A stretch of 60,824 bases of DNA from Utricularia gibba (Eukaryota > Streptophyta > Magnoliopsida > Lamiales > Lentibulariaceae). The stretch covers positions 1 through 60,824 of the forward strand of contig NEEC01000226.1 of NCBI GenBank assembly GCA_002189035.1, read 5' to 3'. Of this stretch, positions 27,001 to 39,900 are shown piece by piece. A program made the translations under genes and the position numbers. A model generated the notes under the pieces. The model did no database searches. It was not told where the DNA came from and saw only the letters and a program-made list of their open reading frames with translations. Each line of letters begins with the position of its first letter. Position 1 is the stretch's first letter.

Positions 27001-28638
27001 TGTTAAATTTCGGATTTCGAGGCGATCCGTTACAGTGCCTCAGGTGCGGTCCAACCCACACCTCATGATGGCCTCGTGCACTGCTTGGTATCTCGTCGAT
27101 ATCTTGTAGTGAGTCTTTGCTTGATATAGCGTTACGAAGCTCGCTCCGAGCCGGTCGAATTTCGTGTTCAAAGTTTCTCCATCCGACGAACCGTTACAGC
27201 TCGTATTTTTGCCTGATAATAGCCCACACTTGTGCCACAAAGTGGCCACCACGTACGCGACAATGCGACTGAGGACACCGCAATCGACGCGAATGTCATT
27301 TCATGCATGCAAAACAAATGCATTTCATTGGACGATGTTAAATTTCGGATTTCGAGGCGATCCGTTACAGTGCCTCGGTGTGGTCCAACCCACACCTCAT
27401 GATGGCCTCGTGCATTGTTTGGTATCTCGTCGATATCTTGCAAACCGTAGTGAGTCACGCTTTGCTTGATATAGCGTTTCGAAGCTCGCTCCGAGCCGGT
27501 CGAATTTCGTGTTCAAAGTTTCTCCATCCGACGAACCGTTACAGCTCGTATTTTTGCCTGATAATAGCCCACACTTGTCCACAAAGTGGCCACCACGTAC
27601 GCGACAATGCGACTGAGGACACCACAATCGACGCGAATGTCATTTCATGCATGCAAAACAATGCATTTCATTCGACGATGTTAAATTTCGGATTTCGAGG
27701 CGATCCGTTACAGTGCCTCCAACCCACACCTCATGATGGCCTCGTGCATTGTTTGGTATCTCGTCGATATCTTGCAAACCGTAGTGAGTCACGCTTTGCT
27801 TGATATAGCGTTACGAAGCTCGCTCCGAGCCGGTCGAATTTCGTGTTCAAAGTTTCTCCATCCGACGAACCGTTACAGCTCGTATTTTTGCCTGATAATA
27901 GCCCACACTTGTGCCACAAAGTGGCCACCACGTACGCGACAATGCGACTGAGGACACCGCAATCGACGCGAATGTCATTTCATGCATGCAAAACAAATGC
28001 ATTTCATTGGACGATGTTAAATTTCGGATTTCGAGGCGATCCGTTACAGTGCCTCAGGTGGTCCAACCCACACCTCATGATGGCCTCGTGCACTGCTTGG
28101 TATCTCGTCGATATCTTCAAACCGTAGTGAGTCACGCTTTGCTTGATATAGCGTTACGAAGCTCGCTCCGAGCCGGTCGAATTTCGTGTTCAAAGTTTCT
28201 CCATCCGACGAACCGTTACAGCTCGTATTTTTGCCTGATAATAGCCCACACTTGTGCCACAAAGTGGCCACCACGTACGCGACAATGCGACTGAGGACAC
28301 CGCAATCGACGCGAATGTCATTTCATGCATGCAAAAAAATGCATTTCATTCGACGATGTTAAATTTCGGATTTCGAGGCGATCCGTTACAGTGCCTCAGG
28401 TGGTCCAACCCACCTCATGATGGCCTCGTGCACTGCTTGGTATCTCGTCGATATCTTCAAACCGTAGTGAGTCACGCTTTGCTTGATATAGCGTTACGAA
28501 GCTCGCTCCGAGCCGGTCGAATTTCGTGTTCAAAGTTTCTCCATCCGACGAACCGTTACAGCTCGTATTTTTGCCTGATAATAGCCCACACTTGTGCCAC
28601 AAAGTGGCCACCACGTACGCGACAATGCGACTGAGGAC

Positions 28639-31003
28639 ACCGCAATCGACGCGAATGTCATTTCATGCATGCAAAACAAATGCATTTCATTCGACGATGT
28701 TAAATTTCGGATTTCGAGGCGATCGTTACAGTGCCTCGGTGCGGTCCAACCCACACCTCATGATGGCCTCGTGCATTTGGTATCTCGTCGATATCTTGAA
28801 AACCGTAGTGAGTTTGCTTGATATAGTTTCGAAGCTCGCTCCGAGCCGGTCGAATTTCGTGTTCAAAGTTTCCATCCGACGAACCGTTACAGCTCGTATT
28901 TTTGCCTGATAATAGCCCACACTTGTGCCACAAAGTGGCCACCACGTACGCGACAATGCGACTGAGGACACCGCAATCGACGCGAATGTCATTTCATGCA
29001 TGCAAAACAAATGCATTTCATTCGACGATGTTAAATTTCGGATTTCGAGGCGATCCGTTACAGTGCCTCAGGTTGGTCCAACCCACACCTCATGATGGCC
29101 TCGTGCACTTTGGTTCTCGATATCTTGCAAACCGTAGTGAGTCACGCTTTGCTTGATATAGCGTTTCGAAGCTCGCTCCGAGCCGGTCGAATTTCGTGTT
29201 CAAAGTTTCTCCATCCGACGAACCGTTACAGCTCGTATTTTTGCCTGATAATAGCCCACACTTGTGCCACAAAGTGGCCACCACGTACGCGACAATGCGA
29301 CTGAGGACACCGCAATCGACGCGAATGTCATTTCATGCATGCAAAACAAATGCATTTCATTCGACGATGTTAAATTTCGGATTTCGAGGCGATCCGTTAC
29401 AGTGCCTCGGGGTGGTCCAACACACCTCATGATGGCCTCGTGCACTTGGTATCTCGTCGATATCTTGCAAACCGTAGTGAGTCCTTTGCTTGATATAGCG
29501 TTTCGAAGCTCGCTCCGAGCCGGTCGAATTTCGTGTTCAAAGTTTCCATCCGACGAACCGTTACAGCTCGTATTTTTGCCTGATAATAGCCCACACTTGT
29601 GCCACAAAGTGGCCACCACGTACGCGACAATGCGACTGAGGACACCGCAATCGACGCGAATGTCATTTCATGCATGCAAAACAAATGCATTTCATTCGAC
29701 GATGTTAAATTTCGGATTTCGAGGCGATCCGTTACAGTGCCTCAGGTTGGTCCAACCCACACCTCATGATGGCCTCGTGCACTGCTTGGTATCTCGTCGA
29801 TATCTTACAAACCGTAGTGAGTCACGCTTTGCTTGATATAGCGTTACGAAGCTCGCTCCGAGCCGGTCGAATTTCGTGTTCAAAGTTTCTCCATCCGACG
29901 AACCGTTACAGCTCGTATTTTTGCCTGATAATAGCCCACACTTGTGCCACAAAGTGGCCACCACGTACGCGACAATGCGACTGAGGACACCGCAATCGAC
30001 GCGAATGTCATTTCATGCATGCAAAACAAATGCATTTCATTCGACGATGTTAAATTTCGGATTTCGAGGCGATCCGTTACAGTGCCTCGGTGTGGTCCAA
30101 CACACCTCATGATGGCCTCGTGCACTTGGTATCTCGTCGATATCTTGAAAACCATAGTGAGTCCTTGCTTGATATAGCATTTCGAAGCTCGCTCCGAGCC
30201 GGTCGAATTTCGTGTTCAAAGTTTCCATCCGACGAACCGTTACAGCTCGTATTTTTGCCTGATAATAGCCCACACTTGTGCCACAAAGGCCACCACGTAC
30301 GCGACAATGCGACTGAGGACACCGCAATCGACGCGAATGTCATTTCATGCATGCAAAACAAATGCATTTCATTGGACGATGTTAAATTTCGGATTTCGAG
30401 GCGATCCGTTACAGTGCCTCAGGTTGGTCCAACCCACACCTCATGATGGCCTCGTGCACTGCTTGGTATCTCGTCGATATCTTACAAACCGTAGTGAGTC
30501 ACGCTTTGCTTGATATAGCGTTACGAAGCTCGCTCCGAGCCGGTCGAATTTCGTGTTCAAAGTTTCTCCATCCGACGAACCGTTACAGCTCGTATTTTTG
30601 CCTGATAATAGCCCACACTTGTGCCACAAAGTGGCCACCACGTACGCGACAATGCGACTGAGGACACCGCAATCGACGCGAATGTCATTTCATGCATGCA
30701 AAACAAATGCATTTCATTCGACGATGTTAAATTTCGGATTTCGAGGCGATCCGTTACAGTGCCTCGGGTGTGGTCCAATGCACACCTCATGATGGCCTCG
30801 TGCCCGTTTGGTATCTCGTCGATATCTTGAAACCATAGTGAGTCAACTTGCTTGATATAGCATTTCGAAGCTCGCTCCGAGCCGGTCGAATTTCGTGTTC
30901 AAAGTTTCCATCCGACGAACCGTTACAGCTCGTATTTTTGCCTGATAATAGCCCACACTTGCCACAAAGTGGCCACCACGTACGCGACAATGCGACTGAG
31001 GAC
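28639..31003. repeat. Best-preserved run of the A/B dimer
   Basis: Seven consecutive units start at 28639 (B, 331 bp), 28970 (A, 339), 29309 (B, 335), 29644 (A, 345), 29989 (B, 332), 30321 (A, 345) and 30666 (B, 338). A units share caggttggtcc (29069, 29743, 30420; steps 674 and 677); the last two also share ttacaaacc with gcgttacg, while the first has gcgtttcg. B units share gtttccatcc, and the last two share accAtagtgag with gcAtttcg. This linkage across several sites is unlikely from random point errors. Confidence 0.85.
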
Positions 31004-31282
31004 ACCGCAATCGACGCGAATGTCATTTCATGCATGCAAAACAAATGCATTTCATTCGACGATGTTAAATTTCGGATTTCGAGGCGATCCGTTACAGTGC
31101 CTCAGGTTGGTCCAACCCACACCTCATGATGGCCTCGTGCAATCTCGTCGATATCTTACAAACCGTAGTGAGTCACGCTTTGCTTGATATAGCGTTACGA
31201 AGCTCGCTCCGAGCCGTCGAATTTCGTGTTCAAAGTTTCATCCGACGAACCGTTACAGCTCGTATTTTTGCCTGATAATAGC

Positions 31283-31845
31283 CGTGCCACAAAGTGGCCA
31301 CCACGTCGCGACGCTTTGTCATTTCATGATGCATGCAGCGATTAAATTTCGGATTTCGAGGCGATCCGTTACAGTGCCTCAGGTGCGGTCCAGCCGGCAC
31401 TGCTTGGTAATATTTGCGTAGTTCAATATAGCGTTTCCATCGAATTTCGAACCCATCCGACGAACCGTTACAGCTCGTATTTTTGCCTGATAATAGCCCA
31501 CACTTGTGCCACAAAGTGGCCACCACGTACGCGACAATGCGACTGAGGAACCGCAATCGACGAATGTCGCAATGTCATTTCATGCGATCCGCAGTGCCTC
31601 AAAACACCTCATGATGCCTCGTGCACTTTGGTATCATATGGTGACACGATGCGTTAAAGCTTCCGAGCCGGTCGAATTTCGTGTTCAAAGTTTCTCCATC
31701 CGACGAACCGTTGCGATCCTGATAATAGCAGTGCCTGGCGTACGCGGCGACTGAGTCCAACATTTCATGCATGCAAAACAAATGCATTTCATTGGACGAT
31801 GGCCGATCCGTGTGCCTCATGGTGTTCGTGCACTGCTATCTCGTC
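31283..31845. repeat. Heavily eroded, colinear monomers
   Basis: About two units are reduced to fragments that still follow the consensus order. Examples are gataatagccgtgccac at 31274, accacgtcgcgacgctttg at 31301, an altered tgcttggtaatatttgcg at 31400, and catgcgatccgcagtgcc near 31582. A well-preserved piece lies at 31451-31555. The pattern suggests many short deletions plus some substitutions. It could be an old decayed monomer pair, an expansion boundary or low-quality consensus. Confidence 0.75.
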
Positions 31846-34800
31846 GATATCTTGCAAACCGTAGTGAGTCACGCTTTGCTTGATATAGCGTTTCGAAGCT
31901 CGCTCCGAGCCGGTCGAATTTCGTGTTCAAAGTTTCTCCATCCGACGAACCGTTACAGCTCGTATTTTTGCCTGATAATAGCCCACACTTGTCCACAAAG
32001 TGGCCACCACGTACGCGACAATGCGACTGAGGACACCGCAATCGACGCGAATGTCATTTCATGCATGCAAAACAAATGCATTTCATTCGACGATGTTAAA
32101 TTTCGGATTTCGAGGCGATCCGTTACAGTGCCTCAGGTGCGGTCCAACCCACACCTCATGATGGCCTCGTGCACTGCTTGGTATCTCGTCGATATCTTAC
32201 AAACCGTAGTGAGTCACGCTTTGCTTGATATAGCGTTACGAAGCTCGCTCCGAGCCGGTCGAATTTCGTGTTCAAAGTTTCTCCATCCGACGAACCGTTA
32301 CAGCTCGTATTTTTGCCTGATAATAGCCACACTTGTGCCACAAAGTGGCCACCACGTACGCGACAATGCGACTGAGGACACCGCAATCGACGCGAATGTC
32401 ATTTCATGCATGCAAAACAAATGCATTTCATTCGACGATGTTAAATTTCGGATTTCGAGGCGATCCGTTACAGTGCCTCAGGTTCGGTCCAACCCACACC
32501 TCATGATGGCCTCGTGCACTGCTTGGTATCTCGTCGATATCTTACAAACCGTAGTGAGTCACGCTTTGCTTGATATAGCGTTACGAAGCTCGCTCCGAGC
32601 CGGTCGAATTTCGTGTTCAAAGTTTTCCATCCGACGAACCGTTACAGCTCGTATTTTTGCCTGATAATAGCCCACACTTGTCCACAAAGTGGCCACCACG
32701 TACGCGACAATGCGACTGAGGACACCGCAATCGACGCGAATGTCATTTCATGCATGCAAAACAAATGCATTTCATTCGACGATGTTAAATTTCGGATTTC
32801 GAGGCGATCCGTTACAGTGCCTCGTCCAACCCACACCTCATGATGGCCTCGTGCATTGGTATCTCGTCGATATCTTGAAAACCATAGTGAGTCAAACTTG
32901 CTTGATATAGCCGAAGCTCGCTCCGAGCCGGTCGAATTTCGTGTTCAAAGTTTCGCATCCGACGAACCGTTACAGCTCGTATTTTTGCCTGATAATAGCC
33001 CACACTTGTGCCACAAAGTGGCCACCACGTACGCGACAATGCGACTGAGGACACCACAATCGACGCGAATGTCATTTCATGCATGCAAAACTAATGCATT
33101 TCATTCGACGATGTTAAATTTCGGATTTCGAGGCGATCCGTTACAGTGCCTCAGGTGCGGTCCAACCCACACCTCATGATGCCTCGTGCACTGCTTGGTA
33201 TCTCGTCGATATCTTCAAACCGACACGCTTTGCTTGATATAGCGTTTCGAAGCTCGCTCCGAGCCGGTCGAATTTCGTGTTCAAAGTTTCGACGAACCGT
33301 TACAGCTCGTATTTTTGCCTGATAATAGCCCACACTTGTGCCACAAAGTGGCCACCACGTACGCGACAATGCGACTGAGGACACCGCAATCGACGCGAAT
33401 GTCATTTCATGCATGCAAAACAAATGCATTTCATTGGACGATGTTAAATTTCGGATTTCGAGGCGATCCGTTACAGTGCCTCAGGTGCGGTCCATCATGA
33501 TGGCCTCGTGCACTGTTTGGTATCTCGTCGATATCTTGCAAACCGTAGTGAGTCACGCTTTGCTTGATATAGCGTTACGAAGCTCGCTCCGAGCCGGTCG
33601 AATTTCGTGTTCAAAGTTTTCCATCCGCGAACCGTTACAGCTCGTATTTTTGCCTGATAATAGCCCACACTTGTCCACAAAGTGGCCACCACGTACGCGA
33701 CAATGCGACTGAGGACACCGCAATCGACGCGAATGTCAAATGCAAAACAAATGCATTTCATTCGACGATGTTAAATTTCGGATTTCGAGGCGAACAGTGC
33801 CTCGTCCAACCCACACCTCATGATGGCCTCGTGCACTGCTCGTCGATTTTGCAAACCGTAGTGAGTCACGCTTTGCTTGATATAGCGTTTCGAAGCTCGC
33901 TCCGAGCCGGTCGAATTTCGTGTTCAAAGTTTCTCCATCCGACGAACCGTTACAGCTCGTATTTTTGCCTGATAATAGCCCACACTTGTGCCACAAAGTG
34001 GCCACCACGTACGCGACAATGCGACTGAGGATCGACGCGAATGTCATTTCATGCATGCAAAACAAATGCATTTCATTCGACGATGTTAAATTTCGGATTT
34101 CGAGGCGATCCGTTACAGTGCCTCAGGTGGTCCAACCCACACCTCATGATGGCCTCGTGCACTGCTTGGTATCTCGTCGATATCTTGAAACCGTAGTGAG
34201 TCACGCTTTGCTTGATATAGCGTTTCGAAGCTCGCTCCGAGCCGGTCGAATTTTTGTTCAAAGTTTCCATCCGACGAACCGTTACAGCTCGTATTTTTGC
34301 CTGATAATAGCCCACACTTGTGCCACAAAGTGGCCACCACGTACGCGACAATGCGACTGAGGACACCAATCGACGCGAATGTCATTTCATGCATGCAAAA
34401 CAAATGCATTTCATTCGACGATGTTAAATTTCGGATTTCGAGGCGATCCGTTACAGTGCCTCGGGGTGGTCCAACCCACACCTCATGATGGCCTCGTGCA
34501 CTGTTTGGTATCTCGTCGATATCTTGCAAACCGTAGTGAGTCACGCTTTGCTTGATATAGCGTTACGAAGCTCGCTCGAGCCGGTCGAATTTCGTGTTCA
34601 AAGTTTCTCCATCCGACGAACCGTTACAGCTCGTATTTTTGCCTGATAATAGCCCACACTTGTGCCACAAAGTGGCCACCACGTACGCGACAATGCGACT
34701 GAGGACACCGCAATCGACGCGAATGTCATTTCATGCATGCAAAACAAATGCATTTCATTCGACGATGTTAAATTTCGGATTTCGAGGCGATCCGTTACAG

Positions 34801-36522
34801 TGCCTCAGGTGGTCCAACCCACACCTCATGATGGCCTCGTGCACTGCTTGGTATCTCGTCGATATCTTGCAAACCGTAGTGAGTCACGCTTTGCTTGATA
34901 TAGCGTTCGAAGCTCGCTCCGAGCCGGTCGAATTTCGTGTTCAAAGTTTCTCCATCCGACGAACCGTTACAGCTCGTATTTTTGCCTGATAATAGCCCAC
35001 ACTTGTGCCACAAAGTGGCCACCACGTACGCGACAATGCGACTGAGGACACCGCAATCGACGCGAATGTCATTTCATGCATGCAAAACAAATGCATTTCA
35101 TTCGACGATGTTAAATTCGGATTTCGAGGCGATCCGTTACAGTGCCTCAGGTGCGGTCCAACCCACACCTCATGATGGCCTCGTGCATTTGGTATCTCGT
35201 CGATATCTTGCAAACCGTAGTGAGTCACGCTTTGCTTGATATAGCGTTACGAAGCTCGCTCCGAGCCGGTCGAATTTCGTGTTCAAAGTTTCTCCATCCG
35301 ACGAACCGTTACAGCTCGTATTTTTGCCTGATAATAGCCCACACTTGTGCCACAAAGTGGCCACCACGTACGCGACAATGCGACTGAGGACACCGCAATC
35401 GACGCGAATGTCATTTCATGCATGCAAAACAAATGCATTTCATTCGACGATGTTAAATTTCGGATTTCGAGGCGATCCGTTACAGTGCCTCAGGTCGGTC
35501 CAACCCACACCTCATGATGGCCTCGTGCACTGCTTGGTATCTCGTCGATATCTTGCAAACCGTAGTGAGTCACGCTTTGCTTGATAGCGTTACGAAGCTC
35601 GCTCCGAGCCGGTCGAATTTCGTGTTCAAAGTTTCTCCATCCGACGAACCGTTACAGCTCGTATTTTTGCCTGATAATAGCCCACACTTGTGCCACAAAG
35701 TGGCCACCACGTACGCGACAATGCGACTGAGGACACCGCAATCGACGCGAATGTCATTTCATGCATGCAAAACAAATGCATTTCATTCGACGATGTTAAA
35801 TTTCGGATTTCGAGGCGATCCGTTACAGTGCCTCGGGTGTGGTCCAACCCACACCTCATGATGGCCTCGTGCACTGTTTGGTATCTCGTCGATATCTTGC
35901 AAACCGTAGTGAGTCACGCTTTGCTTGATATAGCGTTTCGAAGCTCGCTCCGAGCCGGTCGAATTTCGTTCAAAGTTTCCATCCGACGAACCGTTACAGC
36001 TCGTATTTTTGCCTGATAATAGCCCACACTTGTGCACAAAGTGGCCACCACGTACGCGACAATGCGACTGAGGACACCGCAATCGACGCGAATGTCATTT
36101 CATGCATGCAAAACAAATGCATTTCATTCGACGATGTTAAATTTCGGATTTCGAGGCGATCCGTTACAGTGCCTCAGGGGTCCAACCCACACCTCATGAT
36201 GGCCTCGTGCACTGCTTGGTATCTCGTCGATATCTTGCAAACCGTAGTGAGTCACGCTTTGCTTGATATAGCGTTCGAAGCTCGCTCCGAGCCGGTCGAA
36301 ATTTCGTGTTCAAAGTTTCTCCATCCGACGAACCGTTACAGCTCGTATTTTTGCCTGATAATAGCCCACACTTGTGCCACAAAGTGGCCACCACGTACGC
36401 GACAATGCGACTGAGGACACCGCAATCGACGCGAATGTCATTTCATGCATGCAAAACAAATGCATTTCATTCGACGATGTTAAATTTCGGATTTCGAGGC
36501 GATCCGTTACAGTGCCTCGTCC

Positions 36523-36620
36523 AACCACACCTCATGATCTGTGGAAATCTCGTCGATATCTTGTAGTGAGGCTTGATATAGCGTTTCGAAGCTCGAGCCG
36601 GTCGAATTTGTGTTCAAAGT
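36523..36620. repeat. Eroded monomer segment
   Basis: The unit reads catgatctgtggaaatctcg, then atatcttgtagtgagg joined to cttgatatagcg, and aagctcgagccgg. It loses the actgcttggt segment, caaaccg, tcacgcttt and the hairpin loop side. Remaining parts are in consensus order. Confidence 0.75.
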
Positions 36621-36960
36621 TTCTCCATCCGACGAACCGTTACAGCTCGTATTTTTGCCTGATAATAGCCCACACTTGTGCCACAAAGTGGCCACCACGT
36701 ACGCGACAATGCGACTGAGGACACCGCAATCGACGCGAATGTCATTTCATGCATGCAAAACAAATGCATTTCATTGACGATGTTAAATTTCGGATTTCGA
36801 GGCGATCCGTTACAGTGCCTCAGGTGTGGTCCAACCCACACCTCATGATGGCTCGTGCATTGGTATCTCGTCGATATCTTGCAAACCGTAGTGAGTCATT
36901 GCTTGATATAGCGTTTCGAAGCTCGCTCCGAGCCGGTCGAATTTCGTGTTCAAAGTTTCT

Positions 36961-36990
36961 CCATCCGACGTCGACAATGCGACTGAGGAC
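36961..36990. repeat. Monomer with a deletion of about 65 bases at an ACG microhomology
   Basis: The text ccatccgacg (36961-36970) is followed by tcgacaatgcg. The normal stretch from aaccgttacag to ccaccacg is absent, including the second invariant block and the GCCAC hairpin. ACG is present at both edges of the missing piece. A further 3-base change (gtacgcgac to gtcgac) is needed to explain the junction. Confidence 0.75.
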
Positions 36991-39900
36991 ACGCAATCGA
37001 CGCGAATGTCATTTCATGCATGAAAAAAATGCATTTCATTGGACGATGTTAAATTTCGGATTTCGAGGCGATCCGTTACAGTGCCTCTGGTCCAACCACA
37101 CCTCATGATGGCCTCGTGCACTGTTGGTACTCGTCGATATCTTGCAAACCGTAGTGAGTCACGCTTTGCTTGATATAGCGTTTCGAAGCTCGCTCCGAGC
37201 CGTCGAATTTCGTGTTCAAAGTTTCTCCATCCGACAACCGTTACAGCTCGTATTTTTGCCTGATAATAGCCCACACTTGTGCCACAAAGTGGCCACCACG
37301 TACGCGACAATGCGACTGAGGACACCGCAATCGACGCGAATGTCATTTCAATGCAAAACAAATGCATTTCATTCGACGATGTTAAATTTCGGATTTCGAG
37401 GCGATCCGTTACAGTGCCTCAGGTGCGGTCCAACCCACACCTCATGATGGCCTCGTGCACTGCTTGGTATCTCGTCGATATCTTGCAAACCGTAGTGAGT
37501 CACGCTTTGCTTGATATAGCGTTTCGAAGCTCGCTCCGAGCCGGTCGAATTTCGTGTTCAAAGTTTCTCCATCCGACGAACCGTTACAGCTCGTATTTTT
37601 GCCTGATAATAGCCCACACTTGTGCCAAAGTGGCCACCACGTACGCGACAATGCGACTGAGGACACCGCAATCGACGCGAATGTCATTTCATGCATGCAA
37701 AAAAAATGCATTTCATTCGACGATGTTAAATTTCGGATTTCGAGGCGATCCGTTACAGTGCCTCTGGTCCAACCCACACCTCATGATGGCCTCGTGCACT
37801 GTTTGGTATCTCGTCGATATCTTGCAAACCGTAGTGAGTCACGCTTTGCTTGATATAGCGTTTCGAAGCTCGCTCCGAGCCGGTCGAATTTCGTGTTCAA
37901 AGTTTCTCCATCCGACGAACCGTTACAGCTCGTATTTTTGCCTGATAATAGCCCACACTTGTGCCACAAAGTGGCCACCACGTACGCGACAATGCGACTG
38001 AGGACACCGCAATCGACGCGAATGTCATTTCATGCATGCAAAACAAATGCATTTCATTCGACGATGTTAAATTTCGGATTTCGAGGCGATCCGTTACAGT
38101 GCTCGGTGGTCCAACCCACACCTCATGATGGCCTCGTGCATGTTTGGTATCTCGTCGATATCTTGCAAACCGTAGTGAGTCACGCTTTGCTTGATATAGC
38201 GTTACGAAGCTCGCTCCGAGCCGGTCGAATTTCGTGTTCAAAGTTTCTCCATCCGACGAACCGTTACAGCTCGTATTTTTGCCTGATAATAGCCCACACT
38301 TGTGCCACAAAGTGGCCACCACGTACGCGACAATGCGACTGAGGACACCGCAATCGACGCGAATGTCATTTCATGCATGCAAAACAAATGCATTTCATTC
38401 GACGATGTTAAATTTCGGATTTCGAGGCGATCCGTTACAGTGCCTCAGGTGCGGTCCAACCCACACCTCATGATGGCCTCGTGCACTGCTTGGTATCTCG
38501 TCGATATCTTGCAAACCGTAGTGAGTCACGCTTTGCTTGATATAGCGTTTCGAAGCTCGCTCCGAGCCGGGAAATTTCGTGTTCAAAGTTTCTCCATCCG
38601 ACGAACCGTTACAGCTCGTATTTTTGCCTGATAATAGCCCACACTTGTGCCACAAAGTGGCCACCACGTACGCGACAATGCGACTGAGGACACCGCAATC
38701 GACGCGAATGTCATTTCATGCATGCAAAACAAATGCATTTCATTCGACGATGTTAAATTTCGGATTTCGAGGCGATCCGTTACAGTGCCTCAGGTGGTCC
38801 AACCCACACCTCATGATGGCCTCGTGCACTGCTTGGTATCTCGTCGATATCTTGCAAACCGTAGTGAGTCACGCTTTGCTTGATATAGCGTTACGAAGCT
38901 CGCTCCGAGCCGGTCGAATTTCGTGTTCAAAGTTTCTCCATCGACGAACCGTTACAGCTCGTATTTTTGCCTGATAATAGCCCACACTTGTGCCACAAAG
39001 TGGCCACCACGTACGCGACAATGCGACTGAGGACACCGCAATCGACGCGAATGTCATTTCATGCATGCAAAACAAATGCATTTCATTCGACGATGTTAAA
39101 TTTCGGATTTCGAGGCGATCCGTTACAGTGCCTCAGGTGGTCCAACCACACCTCATGATGGCCTCGTGCACTTTGGTATCTCGTCGATATCTTGCAAACC
39201 GTAGTGAGTCACGCTTTGCTTGATATAGAGCTCGCTCCGAGCCGGTCGAATTTGTGTTCAAAGTTTCTCCATCCGACGAACCGTTACAGCTCGTATTTTT
39301 GCCTGATAATAGCCCACACTTGTGCCACAAAGTGGCCACCACGTACGCGACAATGCGACTGAGGACACCGCAATCGACGCGAATGTCATTTCATGCATGC
39401 AAAACAAATGCATTTCATTGGACGATGTTAAATTTCGGATTTCGAGGCGATCCGTTACAGTGCCGTCCAACCCACACCTCATGATGGCCTCGTGCACTGC
39501 TTGGTATCTCGTCGATATCTTGCAAACCGTAGTGAGTCACGCTTTGCTTGATATAGCGTTACGAAGCTCGCTCCGAGCCGGTCGAATTTCGTGTTCAAAG
39601 TTTCCATCCGACGAACCGTTACAGCTCGTATTTTTGCCTGATAATAGCCACACTTGTGCCACAAAGTGGCCACCACGTACGCGACAATGCGACTGAGGGC
39701 AATCGACGCGAATGTCATTTCATGCATGCAAAACAAATGCATTTCATTCGACGATGTTAAATTTCGGATTTCGAGGCGATCCGTTACAGTGCCTCGGGGT
39801 GGTCCAACCCACACCTCATGATGGCCTCGTGCACTGCTTGGTATCTCGTCGATATCTTGCAAACCGTAGTGAGTCACGCTTTGCTTGATATAGCGTTTCG

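Larger units (their letters stand above)
20383..31282. repeat. Region of alternating A-type and B-type monomers (dimeric higher-order repeat)
   Basis: A-type units have ccaacccacacc, gcgttacg or gcgttcg, and tttctccatcc. B-type units have ccaacacacc or ccaaccacacc, often cttgaaaacc, gcgtttcg or gcatttcg, and tttccatcc. The B marker gtttccatcc starts at 21607, 22278, 22952, 24865, 25515, 26171, 28868, 29542, 30221 and 30904. Steps between neighbouring markers are 650-683, about two monomers; 26171 to 28868 is 2697, about four dimers, and that stretch is less regular. Two further B-like units use tttcgcatcc (23618, 32950). Confidence 0.8.

Noticed and set aside
31771-32664. Longest open frame in the window (297 codons, + strand)
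   Set aside because: It runs through several satellite monomers and exists because local indels shift frames past the usual stops. The same peptide text appears in many other units in all frames, with frame-breaking indels. There is no start context, codon bias or domain.
37279-38001. 240-codon open frame, and similar 128-218 codon frames throughout on both strands
   Set aside because: A consensus monomer has open frames of about 100-128 codons by chance of composition. 346 bases is not a multiple of 3, so frames change each unit. None is conserved against indels.
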